A DNA stretch of 64,000 nucleotides, from contig OY365810.1 of NCBI GenBank assembly GCA_959347315.1, positions 15,436,404-15,500,403 on the forward strand, given 5' to 3'. The translations under genes and the position numbers were made by a program. Source of the stretch: Bimastos eiseni. Lineage: Eukaryota; Annelida; Clitellata; Crassiclitellata; Lumbricidae. Of the stretch, positions 21,509 through 32,456 are shown piece after piece (the first letter of the stretch is position 1; each line of letters opens with the position of its first letter). The notes below the pieces were generated by a model. It saw nothing but the letters and a program-made list of their open reading frames with translations. It made no database searches and was not told the origin of the DNA.

Positions 21509-24177
21509 ATGGAGAAGAAGAGGGTGCATTTGAGTTTGAGGTGACAGATGGAGTGGCTGTAACCGACATTCAGACTTTCCACATCGAGTCCAAGAGCCTG
21601 CTCCTCTTCGTTGAACTGTCTCGACCTCTCGAGGTCTTTCCAGGCCTCATCCAGCCGATCACCTCATCCCACCTCAGGGCCATCACCAATGACTCCAACC
21701 ATTCCCACCCGATCGTCTACACCATTCAGACGAAGCCCTCTCGTGGTCGACTGATCACTTACGGCGTAAACGGACTGGAGGAAGTGACGTCGTTCCTTGA
21801 GGAACAGCTCAATGCCAACCTCATCCTCTATGAACACACTGCCGTCATGAAGGAGTGGTCAGAAGCAGACTCCTTCACCTACGAGGTCCGAACGGTCTAC
21901 GCTCCTGGAGTAACCCTCCAGGTCTTTGAGATTTCTGTCTCATACGACAACATCAACGAACATAACAAGGATCAGCTGATGACGCTCAATGGAACAGTCG
22001 TGGAGGAAGGAGGGTCGGTGGAGATATCCAAGGCAAGGCTGGATGTTTCGAAGCTCAAGTCAAAGCTGACCGACAGTGGCCTCAACAACATAGAAGTGAA
22101 CTTGGTCGTGAGGGAGTTGCCGCAACATGGGATGCTGAAAGTGCGAGGTGAAGTTGCCTCTGTGGGGACACGATTTGTCCAAGACGACATCGACCGAAGC
22201 CGTGTCGTGTACATTCACGACCATTCAGAGTCTCTCTGGGATGCGTTTTCATTTGTGATTGAGCTCGAACGGAGACCGCAAGCAAACCTTCACGACGGCT
22301 ATCGACAGCTTCCACATTCGCTCAACACGTTTGCTATTATTATTCAGCCACTGAACGATCAGCCGTTTGTGTTACACACTCTGTCACCAACAATTGAACT
22401 AATTCAGGGATTCAGAAAGAATATCACACAGACAACGCTTTTTGCCGATGACCTTGACACTGCTCCCGATGGGTTGAAGTACGAGATCATAACTCCACCT
22501 AACAACGGCCACCTGGTAAACGCAAACCACCCGAATCAGTCGATTACGATGTTCACGCAGCAAGATATCAACGAAAACCGAATTGTTTTCGTTCATGACG
22601 GAAGCTTGGATTCCGGTGCTTTCTACTTCCGGGTTTCGGACGGTGGACACAAACCGCTCTACAAAGTCTTCAACATTCGTGTTCTTCCTCTTTCGTTAGA
22701 ACTGGTCAGTCCGTCGGTTCTCGAGCTGCTTCAGGGACAGTTCTCGGCGATGCTCTCCTCGCGGAGTCTTGTCGTGGACACAAACGGGCGGAAGGAGAGG
22801 GTGACTTACAACGTCACACGAGGTCCACAGCACGGCCATCTCTACCTTCACAACATCATCGCAGGCAGCTTCACGCAGGCCGACGTGGAGGAAGGAAAAG
22901 TGACCTATGTCCAGACTGACCTCAGTCGTTACAATGACAGCATTGAGTTCATGATCAGCGACATGCATAACGTCATTCGCGGTCAAAGACTCATCATAGC
23001 CGTTCGTCCAAATCTGAAGAAATCTCGTCACCCTTTCCGCGTCGTTTCGGGTGAAACGGCCGTCATAACCGTAGAAGCCCTCGATGCGGGTGACCTAGCG
23101 ATAATAACTAGTTCTAATCCAGTGTACTACGTGACTGTGGCACCCCAGCGTGGGCGTCTTACGAAGGCGAGAGCAGACTCACGAAGACTTTACCACCGCG
23201 ACACGAATCGGCGAAAATCGAAGAACAAAGAAACGAAGAAGAAGCCCGAAGAACTGGACGTGAGCTTCGAGAAGAATGCGGTTTTTGTTTTTACTCACGA
23301 CGATGTCGTCAACGAACGAATCTCGTATCATCCGGGGTCATCGGGTGGAACGGGAGGGGTGGTTGAAAGAGACGGCTTCTCGTTCTTTCTGACTGCAAGT
23401 AATGCGCAACCAGTGCCTGCAAAGCTGGACATCGAAATCGCCCCGCCTGTTGGCACCGATCTAGAAGGGTCTTATGAGACCTATGAAGATGATATGCCGG
23501 GCGACTCTTCGACTCTGGCATCGTCGAAGAAGTCGGAAGAGTCGCTTGGGCTGAACCGAATCAGCAGTGCAGATCACATGAAGATCATCTTCCTCATTTG
23601 TGGTGTCATCCTTCTGCTCATAGTGGCGCTCATCGCTTTCAAGTGTTACCAGCGCCAGAAGAGGAGACGACTGGAAATGGCAGTGGCAAAGGAAGACTCC
23701 AAAAGCCCGCTGGCTGCCGATCCCGCTTCACCGACTTCCACGAATCCGGATGCGACGATGACTGAGTTGCCAGGCGGATTGGAGAATCGGGTTCAGTCGT
23801 TGAATTCAGTGCACGATCCGAGCGCAACGTCCGTGCCCGTCATCAACGTAACACCAGACACCCCCACCCAGGGACGTCGCAACGCCAGTGCTGTTCAGCC
23901 CACTTCCAACAACGCCCTGCAGCAGACCGCAGCAGTCGTCGAACCGTCTTCCTTTGGACGGCGGACGGTGACGCCGCCTGAGACGAGGACCGTCTTTTTC
24001 GGTGAGGCGGACGCGTTCAACGAAGCGGAATTTGGGGTACACGAACAGCCGTCTCCGGATGGAAGCTGCGGAAAGAGGGAGCGGGCTTCGTTCGATTGGG
24101 AGAACGTCGATCCGGAACTTTTGCAGCACTGCCGCAAAACGACGCCTGTGCTACACAAGAACCAATACTGGGTCTGA
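21509..24177 (+). CDS. CSPG4: CSPG4-like proteoglycan, last exon: CSPG repeats, transmembrane helix, cytoplasmic tail
   Basis: The acceptor TGTTTGTTTTAG|AT joins in phase to the previous exon. The first two-thirds encode about six more CSPG repeat ends (for example VYIHDHSESLWDAF and VFVHDGSLDSGAF), bringing the visible total to about 15, the number usually given for human CSPG4. One transmembrane helix at 23581-23643 (IIFLICGVILLLIVALIAF) is followed by the basic stop-transfer sequence KRRR and a Ser/Thr/Pro-rich cytoplasmic tail of about 175 residues. The last residues contain DPELLQHCR and end in QYWV. Vertebrate CSPG4 is known to end in a PDZ-binding QYWV preceded by a very similar D-P-E-L-L-Q-x-C-R segment. 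That match is the basis for the name. The protein should act at the cell surface in adhesion and signalling. Confidence 0.92.
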
Positions 24178-27100
24178 TAACATCGACAGCTGCGGAAGAG
24201 CCTTAGTCTATCGCATTTAGTGATGGCGTTAATGGGAGCTGTTGGCACGTACCGAAATCCAAAATTCTTACCAGAATGGAGCAGTTCTTAGGTATTGTTG
24301 GTTTGACTCAGACAGGAAGTGGTATACACTTAGTTGTCCGGTTCTGATTGGAAGACGGTTTTACCATCCTGCCGCAGTGTCTGTTCTCGAACCGACGTCA
24401 CTCTCTCGATTGATTCTGTGAGTGTCTGGATAAGATGTACATTTTGCAGTAAGTGAGTCTTGGTTTATTAGTAAGTAAAGCCATCAGGTCGGAAAGTAAT
24501 GCAATTATTGATGATGTTCAAAAGGATTGAAATCGTCTTTGAGAATTCTGATTCTTTGACATGTGAAAGAGAGTTGGTTATGCTAGAGAAGTGCAGAGTT
24601 GATGCAGAAGCTCATTCTGGAGCTAATTACAAGAGACTGCATTACCAGCTAACTTTTGGTCTGTGTGTGGCAGAGTTTTGCTTGGCTATTTGCAAAGCTA
24701 AGTGACCTGAATTAGAAATGAGAAAGTAACAAGACTTTGCTTGTGTGAGATCTGATTCATCAAAATGAATGTGTGTGACGTTAATTTATTGATTATGTGA
24801 ACACTTGGCAGAAATGTTTAGGTGGATCTGGATATTTTTAGATGCAGAGGATTATTGTCAGACGAGTTTAGGTATTATGAGAGGAATCTTGAAATTACGA
24901 GATGGAATCAGATATTCTCGAGATTGATTTGAATATCGTCATCTGGATGCAGATATTATGTATTGAGATATTTTGAAGTTTATCTTTTGACTATTTATTA
25001 ATTCAAAACACAAGTCAGAATAGGTTGATGTTATTTAAATGTCTGTGTCCTCTTGGTTGTCACTGTGGTTTTGCTTTATTGTTTTCATTTGTTTTACTGT
25101 TTGCCTCTTGCTGTTTCATAGGGCTCCTCCTAGTCATATGTTTTAATAATGTGTTACTTTTATCCCTGCCAGCAAGCATGTTCTTATGGGGACCCTAATT
25201 TCTCATGTTGGATCCATAGTGCCCGTATGGGTCCCATCAATTCTTGTACCGATTAAGGGCATTTCATGTGTTCTTGTGCTGTGGGCTGAAATGAGTTAAG
25301 CATTCAATCAAGGCTGTTTTCCGCCAAATTAAATCCCAACCCAGTAGCAGCAGCCTTTAATCCTTGCCTATCTCCACCTTTCTGTTGAAGTGGTTCTTGA
25401 AGTGCCAAGTTAAAAAATGCCTTAGTAATAGTTGCATTAACAAGGGGGCTAATTACTTACTTGCTTACATTATAAAATATCAGTAATGCAAAGAGCAGTT
25501 GTATTAGTAGTTCTTGCTATAATGGAAGTTGTAGTAGTGTCACTAATAGTAGTAGTAGCAGTAACAATACCTTTCATGCATTCATTGATGATCAGGAACT
25601 AATAATGATTCAGAGATAAAATGATCTTTGTTTTCTTCGAATACTGCTGTCATCAACTTTCATGTGCCAAAATCAGTTTTATGTTTTCATTTCATCCATT
25701 TTTTAAATTAAATAGGCATAAATGTATGCTTTGCCTGGGATACAATTTGGGTCCAGTCTATGTGTAATATATTTCCAGCTGACTTGAATCCTCGAGTAAT
25801 TTATTTCTACCCTGACAGGTGGAAACTTGCATTTCTGGAAATGTTTCTGTTCATAGACCCAGAAAATTCTGTGATTTTTGTATGCTGACATAAAAAAAAT
25901 GGCCGAATGCGGATTTCCTTTAGCTGATGTTGAGAGTATGAGCAATTGAGCATGTCTGACCTTGTTTGTTAAAATAAATGAAAATAGTAGTTATTATATT
26001 AGTCTTCTTTTCACAAGTTTCCAAGTATATTGCAATTATTTTCATAATATTGGTTATGTTTTGTAATGAAGGTTTCTTCTTTCAAAACACCATTATGTTG
26101 TTTCCAAGTAAAATTGTCTCTAATGTAACTAGAAAATAGAGTATGTGTCTAGTTGAACTTGGGAAAAGAGTGCATAAATATAGAAATGGTTTCAGAAACT
26201 GAACTCTGCAAACACTTTGTGTTCCATCTGTTTAATGTATTAAACAGATGGAACACAATAATGGCTCTATCTATTATGTACATTTATGTTTTCTCCATTA
26301 AGAAGGCAATCCTTGTTTATCGGCTTGAAATTTCCAAAGCACAAGACGTTATTTTATATCCCGACACTTCCACAATAAATGCTACGTGCTGAAAGACTTT
26401 GTGAAAATGGGAGAATTATTTGCAGTTATGAAAGATTTTAGCATCATATCCATATTTTACAGAGTGTTGTGTTTGCCGCAGAAAGACGGTAATGTCTTTC
26501 AACTGGTTACCAAGTCACTTTTAGTAATATGCTCATCGGTAAAGTATTAGTCATGTAATCAGTTTTAACATTCTACCCACTTTGAAATTATATTAAGCCA
26601 GTGTTTCCCAACCTAGTTGCTACAGCACCACGTTGATGCCCTATGCTACTGCATCTAGATTGTGCAGTTTTTCGGTTGAAAAACTGAAAAATTACTGATT
26701 ATCAGTAATCACAAAGGCTAATTACTATTCTTTATAATGTGTAGAAATAGTGACAATAGTGTGATTCTAATTTCATACAAGGAACATTGCTCATCATTAA
26801 AATAAAGAATGAACTTGGAAGACTGAATGACTTAGTAAGGGTGCCTTGCTCTGAAATGGTCAAAGGCCAATGAGGTAAGATGTGTAAAGATTGAATTTGC
26901 TTAGCTGGTAAAGCTCCAGAAACATGGCTTCTTGTGTAGACCATAGCCATGGATTCTTTTTATGCTTTACCTTTTATGCCTTTCTGGCAATTTGCACGAT
27001 AACTTCTTTGCTGTAGAAACCATTTGCGAGTTGTTTTCTGAGATTTATGTAGCATTCGTGATTTTAAACTAGTTTAGTAATGTGTCTCCTGTAAAGATAT

Positions 27101-27550
27101 TTTTGTTTTGCTTTTGATAATTGATTTAAGTTATTTGCATAACTTGTTTTGTTATTAACAGTTTTTGTTGCACACACGATGAAGTACTTAACAGATATGA
27201 ATCAAAGACTGTTGTTATTACGATCTGTTGAACATTAAGGGGGAAAATTGAGTCGGTTATAACGATTACTAAAATATGATCCTTATCAGGTCAAGGCAAC
27301 TGCCTGGGACCTTACAGGATCAAGATATGCCCCATCTCACAGTGGCTGAACTTTAATCGCCAATTCCTGCAACTTGGCCAAAGATATGACACAATGACAT
27401 AACAATGTAAAAGTTAAATGGGCAAATTGTAAATGGTCATGCAGGTGATCACATCTGATGAGGCAAGTATGACATAGCATGTTTCTTGGATGGTTCTTGT
27501 CAAAGTCATCTTTGGTTTAACTATTTTGGCTTTATAGGTCAATAGTTGAC
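24178..27550 (+). other. 3' flank of CSPG4-like gene and intergenic DNA
   Basis: This probably contains the 3' UTR; a candidate AATAAA lies at about 25971-25976. It also contains a 38-bp hairpin at 26219-26256 and short AGT trinucleotide runs near 25500-25570. No further coding sequence is recognised. Confidence 0.5.
26219..26256. repeat. Perfect 17-bp inverted repeat with 4-nt loop
   Basis: GTGTTCCATCTGTTTAA, then TGTA, then the exact reverse complement. It lies about 2 kb after the CSPG4-like stop codon, possibly inside the 3' UTR. It is too short for a typical microRNA precursor. Confidence 0.9.
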
Positions 27551-27565
27551 TATCATCAGTGTCAC

Positions 27566-27784
27566 CAGAGGTGAAAACTTCGAGGGGACAGGAGGTGACG
27601 ACTCATCGAGATTTCAGGTGGGGGATGTAGCTACTTATATCCCCAAAAATATTTCATAAATATTAGAAATTTACACTGTTTATCCTTGCTGCTGTGTCCA
27701 AGTCTGGGTGCTTGGAAGAGCTCGACCTGTCCCCCAAACCATATTTTTTAGACCTGTCTCCCCAAACCCAGGTCTCCACCTATG
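27566..27784. mobile_element. Possible short hAT element
   Basis: The ends CAGAGGTG and CACCTATG form a 7-of-8 inverted repeat of a hAT-typical kind. The flanking 8-mers AGTGTCAC and ATTGGCAC agree at six of eight positions, as for an old duplication. Subterminal GGGGACAGG and CCTGTCTCCCC segments are also complementary. It carries no transposase. Confidence 0.45.
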
Positions 27785-27930
27785 ATTGGCACAATATTGA
27801 TCGAGTTGGTCCCAAAAAAATGTGGTTGTCTCGAGAATGCGCATACGCCGTCATGATCTTGTGGTTCTCATCAAAATATGAATACGCCTTGTATTTGACG
27901 ATCCTAGCGCCACCTAGAGAATCCTCTGTC

Positions 27931-28665
27931 TCAACTTCGAACGTAGAGCGCAGAGTCCGATTGCCGCAGTTCTGGCTCGTGTGACAGCGACCCGTCGGGG
28001 GATTCGTCGTTTGCCCCTTCAGCGTCGTCTATATTATGGTAGGACCACCAGAGGGACTGCACACCCCCGACGCCTTGCAGCCCCGTTTTTCGATGGTCTC
28101 TGCTGAGGTCATCCAGATCGCTGATGTGACACCTGATGACGTAATCTACTTCCGGTCCGTCGGTGACGTCAGCGCAGTCGCGAAGGTCGACTTTGGTGAC
28201 GTAATGGTAATACTGATCGGGGTTTTCGGCGTTTAGGACGAGCTTCAGTCCAATGGAGTCGGTCGATGGCTCGACGTCGGGTTTAGCGCTCTGAATGCGC
28301 TCGAGCTGGATAACGACGAGGCGGTAGATGAGCAGAAGGCAGACGAGCGTGTTCTTGCACGTGAAGAACATGTTCGTGTAGCTGAGAACGTTGTACTTGA
28401 AGATGAGAAGCAGCCGAAGAACGAGGAACGGCGCGTCCTGCATGAGGATCGAAATGACGATTCCGTAGACCTCTGACGAGCAACAGTTCGACAGAGACGG
28501 TCCCGTCGGAGTGGGAGAGGGGGACCGGGGACCGTTCGTCAGATGGAGCGGGGAAGGGGGTCCGTTCGACTGGGTCTTCAGAGCCGTCAAGACCATCGTG
28601 AACTGAATTAGGCTCCAGGACCAAATCGATAGGATGATGACGCATAGAGGACGGTTGAAGCGGAC
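27931..28665 (-). CDS. TMEM26: TMEM26-like membrane protein, last exon
   Basis: This encodes the C-terminal half of a TMEM26-family multi-pass membrane protein. The exon opens after the acceptor CTTCATCTTAG|GTC in phase 0. Its first residues form a hydrophobic span (VIILSIWSWSLIQFT). After a Pro/Ser-rich loop come QDAPFLVLRLLLIF and KNTLVCLLLIYRLVV, which match in order the two C-terminal membrane spans of vertebrate TMEM26. A hydrophilic, acidic cytoplasmic tail of about 120 residues ends at the TGA at 27931-27933. The molecular function of TMEM26 is not established; the human gene is a brown-adipocyte marker. Summed with the three upstream exons the protein is about 440 residues, somewhat longer than human TMEM26. 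The gene is convergent with the CSPG4-like gene. Confidence 0.85.
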   Translation of the reverse strand, partial: VRFNRPLCVIILSIWSWSLIQFTMVLTALKTQSNGPPSPLHLTNGPRSPSPTPTGPSLSNCCSSEVYGIVISILMQDAPFLVLRLLLIFKYNVLSYTNMFFTCKNTLVCLLLIYRLVVIQLERIQSAKPDVEPSTDSIGLKLVLNAENPDQYYHYVTKVDLRDCADVTDGPEVDYVIRCHISDLDDLSRDHRKTGLQGVGGVQSLWWSYHNIDDAEGANDESPDGSLSHEPELRQSDSALYVRS

Positions 28666-28670
28666 CTAAG

Positions 28671-29837
28671 ATGAAGGAAAAACTGGTATGAAGACACACC
28701 AACGCAAACAGCATGCCCCTAAGCATCTAACTGGGCACATGTTGGTCCCATATGGGTCCCATGTAATAATAATGGGTCCTACATGCTAACAAATCATGTC
28801 CTACAATGCAGGCAACGCAACGCGTTGAACTATAGTAGTTCAATATCATACTGAGTAGGCCTAGGCCTTTAAACAGTGCACGCTACCCGTTTCTGCGCAT
28901 GCTCTTCCAGCATAGGCCTACGTATATAGCCCATATAGGACTTATACTCCCATATGGGACACACACGCACACACATAATTACAAGCTGAGTGGTTTTTTT
29001 TAACACCACTGTTTGGACTTTGACAGTGCCAGTCTCAAGCTTGGAGAAAGTAGGAGGGCGACACCAAATCATCTTCGATATGGAACGGTGTCGTTAAAAA
29101 AACAGCACACGCACACACTCTTGGACTTGACATAGGTCCTAATCATAATATTTTGGACATAATCATAGGCTATTTTGTAATCGTAATCATACACTCTAAA
29201 TTTCCATAGTGCCAACAAAAAGCGAAATCTCGGAAAGCGGCTGATTTCTTATAACAAATCGATAGGCCTCGTCCAGATTCAGAGAGTCAGTCAGACAGTC
29301 AGACGGCTAAGGCTAAAGTGGATCCATTGGATCGATGACGTTTAGAGTTGAAACGGTGAGGAATGTGGGGAAAGAGTAGGAATCAGGATAGGATTTGTGA
29401 AAAAGCAATCTTTTCAGTTATGAGTAAGACACCTGTGGGGCGATTGCAATAAGAGATGAGATGTTGGTGAGTTTGTAGAGTGGACATATTTTTTCTTTGG
29501 CGGGAGTTAGTCCCAAGAGGCGGGAGTGCTGGCGATGGAGAGATTTTCACATTTTTAGTGATGAAGTGACGGAATGACGGAGCCGTGTTAAGGCGGAAGA
29601 AGAACGGGTTTAACGGAGTGGCTGGACTGCGAACAACTGACGGAGGTATAAGAGACCAGTGAGGACTGAGGATTGAAGTAGCCTACGTTGTACGTCAGTG
29701 ATCTCTCTTCATTTTTCTATTCGTTCAGGTATTCTGAGCCAATGCCTATAGAGTCATGAGGACAGGATTGTTGTGGTGATGTTTGGGGTTTTGGTGACAG
29801 CACGGGCATTCTGAATGGCGTCGAGGCGGTTTATTTG
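28671..29837 (-). other. TMEM26 intron between last exon and Polinton
   Basis: Ordinary intron sequence with several AGGCCT-containing words (28850-28920, 29264) and a partial SINE-like segment near 29015-29060 (GACAGTGCCAGTCTCAAGC). No gene was found. Confidence 0.5.
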
Positions 29838-29843
29838 CACGGG

Positions 29844-30117
29844 AGTAGTAGGAAATTGAATAAACTAGAACAATCTACCAATATTATGGTCAATTCAACA
29901 CCTAATAGGTTACAAAACGTATTATTAACCTATAATTAGGTTACAAAATCACCGAAACTCACAACAACCCACATCATGGTTCTAATACCAACCAAATAGG
30001 CCACCATAAAATTGAAATATGAGCCACAATTCACGCACAAACCAAAGCCCCTGGTCAAAACATCCGCCAATAGATCAGAAGTCACGGGAATTTCCAATAG
30101 TTTCGATGATGAGTCAT
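29844..30117. repeat. Left terminal inverted repeat of the Polinton
   Basis: 274 bp, matched without gaps by 42966-43239 in reverse complement, with about 15 differences by eye (about 94-95% identity). At 29899-29950 it holds the subterminal motifs CACCTAATAGG, AACCTATAATTAGGTT and a direct repeat of GGTTACAAAA. Its inner edge coincides with the stop codon of the integrase gene (TGA at 30117-30119). Confidence 0.95.
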
Positions 30118-31578
30118 CACGTGGCCGCCAAGTCTTCATTATCAATCCATGAATTATGTGCAGAGTTTCTGAATCCATGAATCCATGAATCCATGACTCA
30201 GGATAACCAAGCCATTTTACCAGTGATTTGTTTCCTCGTTTCCTGATAACTTTTTCTGTTCTAAATATTTTTTTAGCAGTCTTTTGTAGCTTCTGTTCGT
30301 AAAATGAGCCTGTATTTCCTCACCATTATAATCAGTGATCTTATAAGTTGGTGGATCCGTGTATTGAATCTTTGAAATTGTGAAGATCTCTTCCGTACAT
30401 CTCGGTGTAAAACCTTCTTCGTTATTCTAACTTTATCACCGATCGAAAACCTGGGTATAATAGATTTCGAGATCTCATCACCGCATAAGTTCATCAAAAC
30501 TACCTTTTCATTCATCCTCAAACTAGCTATAGTGGGTGTCATTTTAATGGAAGAATGCCTAGTTTCATTATAATTACTAACCATTTCATCCAACACATCG
30601 ATATATCGTCTAGTTGAATTAGCTGTAAAATACTTAAACCTTTTTTCACGCATTGTTCTATTCCACGTTCAACAACGCACGACTTTTCTTCGTTCTCCGT
30701 AGAATACAACTCGACTAATTTCTTAACGTCTTTATTATAAAATTCTTTACCTTTATCCGCCCAAACCTTGCCTGGTCTTCTACCGCTCTCAAATATTTTC
30801 ACGAAGCCACTAGCCGTAGATTTTCCACTCTTATCATTTAATGGTACAATCCAACCGTACTTGGAAAACACATCTATTACGGTTAGTAAGTATTTCACAC
30901 CATCGTTATCTTTAGCGAAACTCTGCATATCGACAAAATCAGCAGCCCATATTTCATCTATTCCACCAACATACACCTTCCTGTTCCTAAAACGTCTTAC
31001 TGCGGATTTATGCAACTCCTCAGCTAGTTCATCAGTCCATTGTAATTTTAGGTTTTTTTTAAAACCTAACCCGAGATTAGCTTTGGTAGGTAATATAGGT
31101 TTGACAAGACTTCTTTCTGTACGCGCTCGTAAGCTAGGATTAGGAATATTATTCAACTCATTAACCATCACTCTATGGGCGACATTCCTAGAAGGTGTAT
31201 CGGAGTGCTGACCGTAAGCTAAATCGTGATGATATGTGGCGTTGTCGACTCTATTGACGGCTTCGACCAATCCTTAGGAGTTCCATCGGAATTCAACCTC
31301 AAATCAAGTCTAGTACCAGGACTAGTAAACGAATGTCCCGGCAAGTGCATCTCACCGGGATATTCAGCCCACGGCAGCATAATACCGCCGGTAACCGAAT
31401 TTAAAGATCCAACTAAATCACCACCTTCAGACGACTTCACGAATTGTGTCTTTGTCTTTCCACATATATCACATGTGCGTCTAAGCATTGGCCTTCCATT
31501 CTTCGTTGTAACATTTTGAATATTTTTAGTTTCAGTACGAGTTTTACACTTTACGCAATACATCCTTTTAAAATACAT
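30117..31578 (-). pseudogene. Polinton zinc-ribbon / PLA2-like / RVE integrase / chromodomain gene, frameshifted
   Basis: Starting at 31578, the N terminus has a CxxC...CxxC zinc ribbon (YCVKCK, CDICGK). A parvovirus-VP1-like phospholipase A2 module follows, with a PGTRLD loop and the catalytic HHDLAY motif. In one continuous frame of 243 codons (31270-30542) this runs directly into an RVE integrase core with its acidic residues in AADFVDMQ, WADKGKEFYN and CVVERG. Further pieces in other frames (30653-30273 and onward to 30117) supply the rest of the core and a C-terminal chromodomain-type end (KSLVKWLGYP). I place frame changes near 31255, 30645, 30415 and 30300. An octamer GAATCCAT is repeated near 30170-30200 within the chromodomain. 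The integrase inserts the element with a 6-bp stagger, and the PLA2-like module is a virion-entry type domain in parvoviruses. The order of modules is seen; the mechanism in Polintons is inferred. Confidence 0.88.
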
Positions 31579-31593
31579 TTAGATATATTTAAA
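31579..31593. promoter_or_regulatory. 15-bp bidirectional start region between two divergent Polinton genes
   Basis: The integrase-gene ATG (31578-31576, minus) and the ATPase ATG (31594-31596, plus) are separated only by TTAGATATATTTAAA. With the flanking bases this is a 16-bp palindrome broken at one base pair. Both starts therefore have a TTTAAA/TATA-type sequence immediately before them. A promoter role is inferred. Confidence 0.5.
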
Positions 31594-31813
31594 ATGGAAG
31601 TCAAAGATTTATCGTGGAACGACGTATTATCTAAGAGATTCAATAACCCTTTTTTACCTAGAAGTATAAGAGGGTTAATCGTAGGAAAGTCCGGAAGCGA
31701 TAAGATGACTTTATTCTTGAACCTACTTCTAAGACCTGGATGGCTGCAAGTATTCGGAAGATCTCTTTTTCAACCAGAGTATAAAATACTCAAGCAAGCA
31801 TTTGAAGAAAAAA
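31594..31813 (+). pseudogene. Polinton genome-packaging ATPase, N-terminal fragment
   Basis: About 73 codons remain of a FtsK/HerA-type packaging ATPase that normally has a few hundred residues. A Walker A region is recognisable as GLIVGKSGSDKMT. The lysine is kept, but the glycine before it is now aspartate and the following Ser/Thr is methionine, so the site should not bind ATP normally. Directly after AFEEK the sequence becomes the first codons of the next gene (ATG at 31814). The simplest reading is that most of the ATPase gene, including Walker B, was deleted with a breakpoint at about 31812. Confidence 0.75.
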
Positions 31814-32433
31814 ATGGCTCTTGTCAATCTGGAGACATATTTTTCATTCCCAAACATCGATGAGACTAAGAACAATTTTTCGTATTCGCCGAATGGTGGA
31901 GGTATGTGGGTTACTATAACCATTCCCGAATGCTGTTGTGAAATTACAGATATTAACGAATACGTCCAGAGAATCATGAAAGAAACCGAGCATTATGATA
32001 TGGTTAACGAAGAATACAATATTAAGATAGAAGCAAACAGCAATGCGTTAAAGACTGTTGTACATCTAGCGGATAATTACATGGTCGATTTTTGGGCGTT
32101 GAACTCTATCGGAAAAGCCCTCGGTTTCGACAGGCGGCGTTATTCAGCGGGTTATCAGGATACAGAGAATATAGCGAACATAATATGAGGGTAACGAGCG
32201 ATATTATCGGGGCATCCTATGACAACGGAACGACAGATAACATTATTTATTCCTTTTTCCCAAATGTATGGCCTGGATACACGATTATCGAAACGCCTAG
32301 GAATTTGATATATCTTCCAATCACTCTATCCACGATTTCGATAATGGAAACGTCTCTCACCGATCAAAATGGCCAACTAATTAATCTAAGAGGTGAGGAA
32401 TTATCGATACGGTTTCATATAAGAGAGGCTTAA
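31814..32433 (+). pseudogene. Polinton penton-like minor capsid protein, one frameshift
   Basis: The start MALVNLETYFSFP is open to 32188. The rest continues in another frame (DIIGASYDNGTTDN through IRFHIREA) to 32433, so one indel lies near 32175. The full length of about 206 residues and its beta-rich, aromatic character fit the single-jelly-roll minor capsid (penton) protein expected beside the ATPase and capsid genes. I assign it from position and general look, not from a motif I can prove. An alternative is a different virion surface protein. Confidence 0.5.
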
Positions 32434-32456
32434 AAAATTTTATAGTCTTATATAAA

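Noticed and set aside
28036..28236. Plus-strand frames opposite the TMEM26 last exon
   Set aside because: Shadows of the minus-strand coding sequence.
29936..30178. Matching short open frames in the two Polinton TIRs (also 42956-43147) as a TIR-encoded protein
   Set aside because: The two frames pair because the TIRs pair. The six differences I see between the peptides include no synonymous excess, so selection on a protein is not supported.
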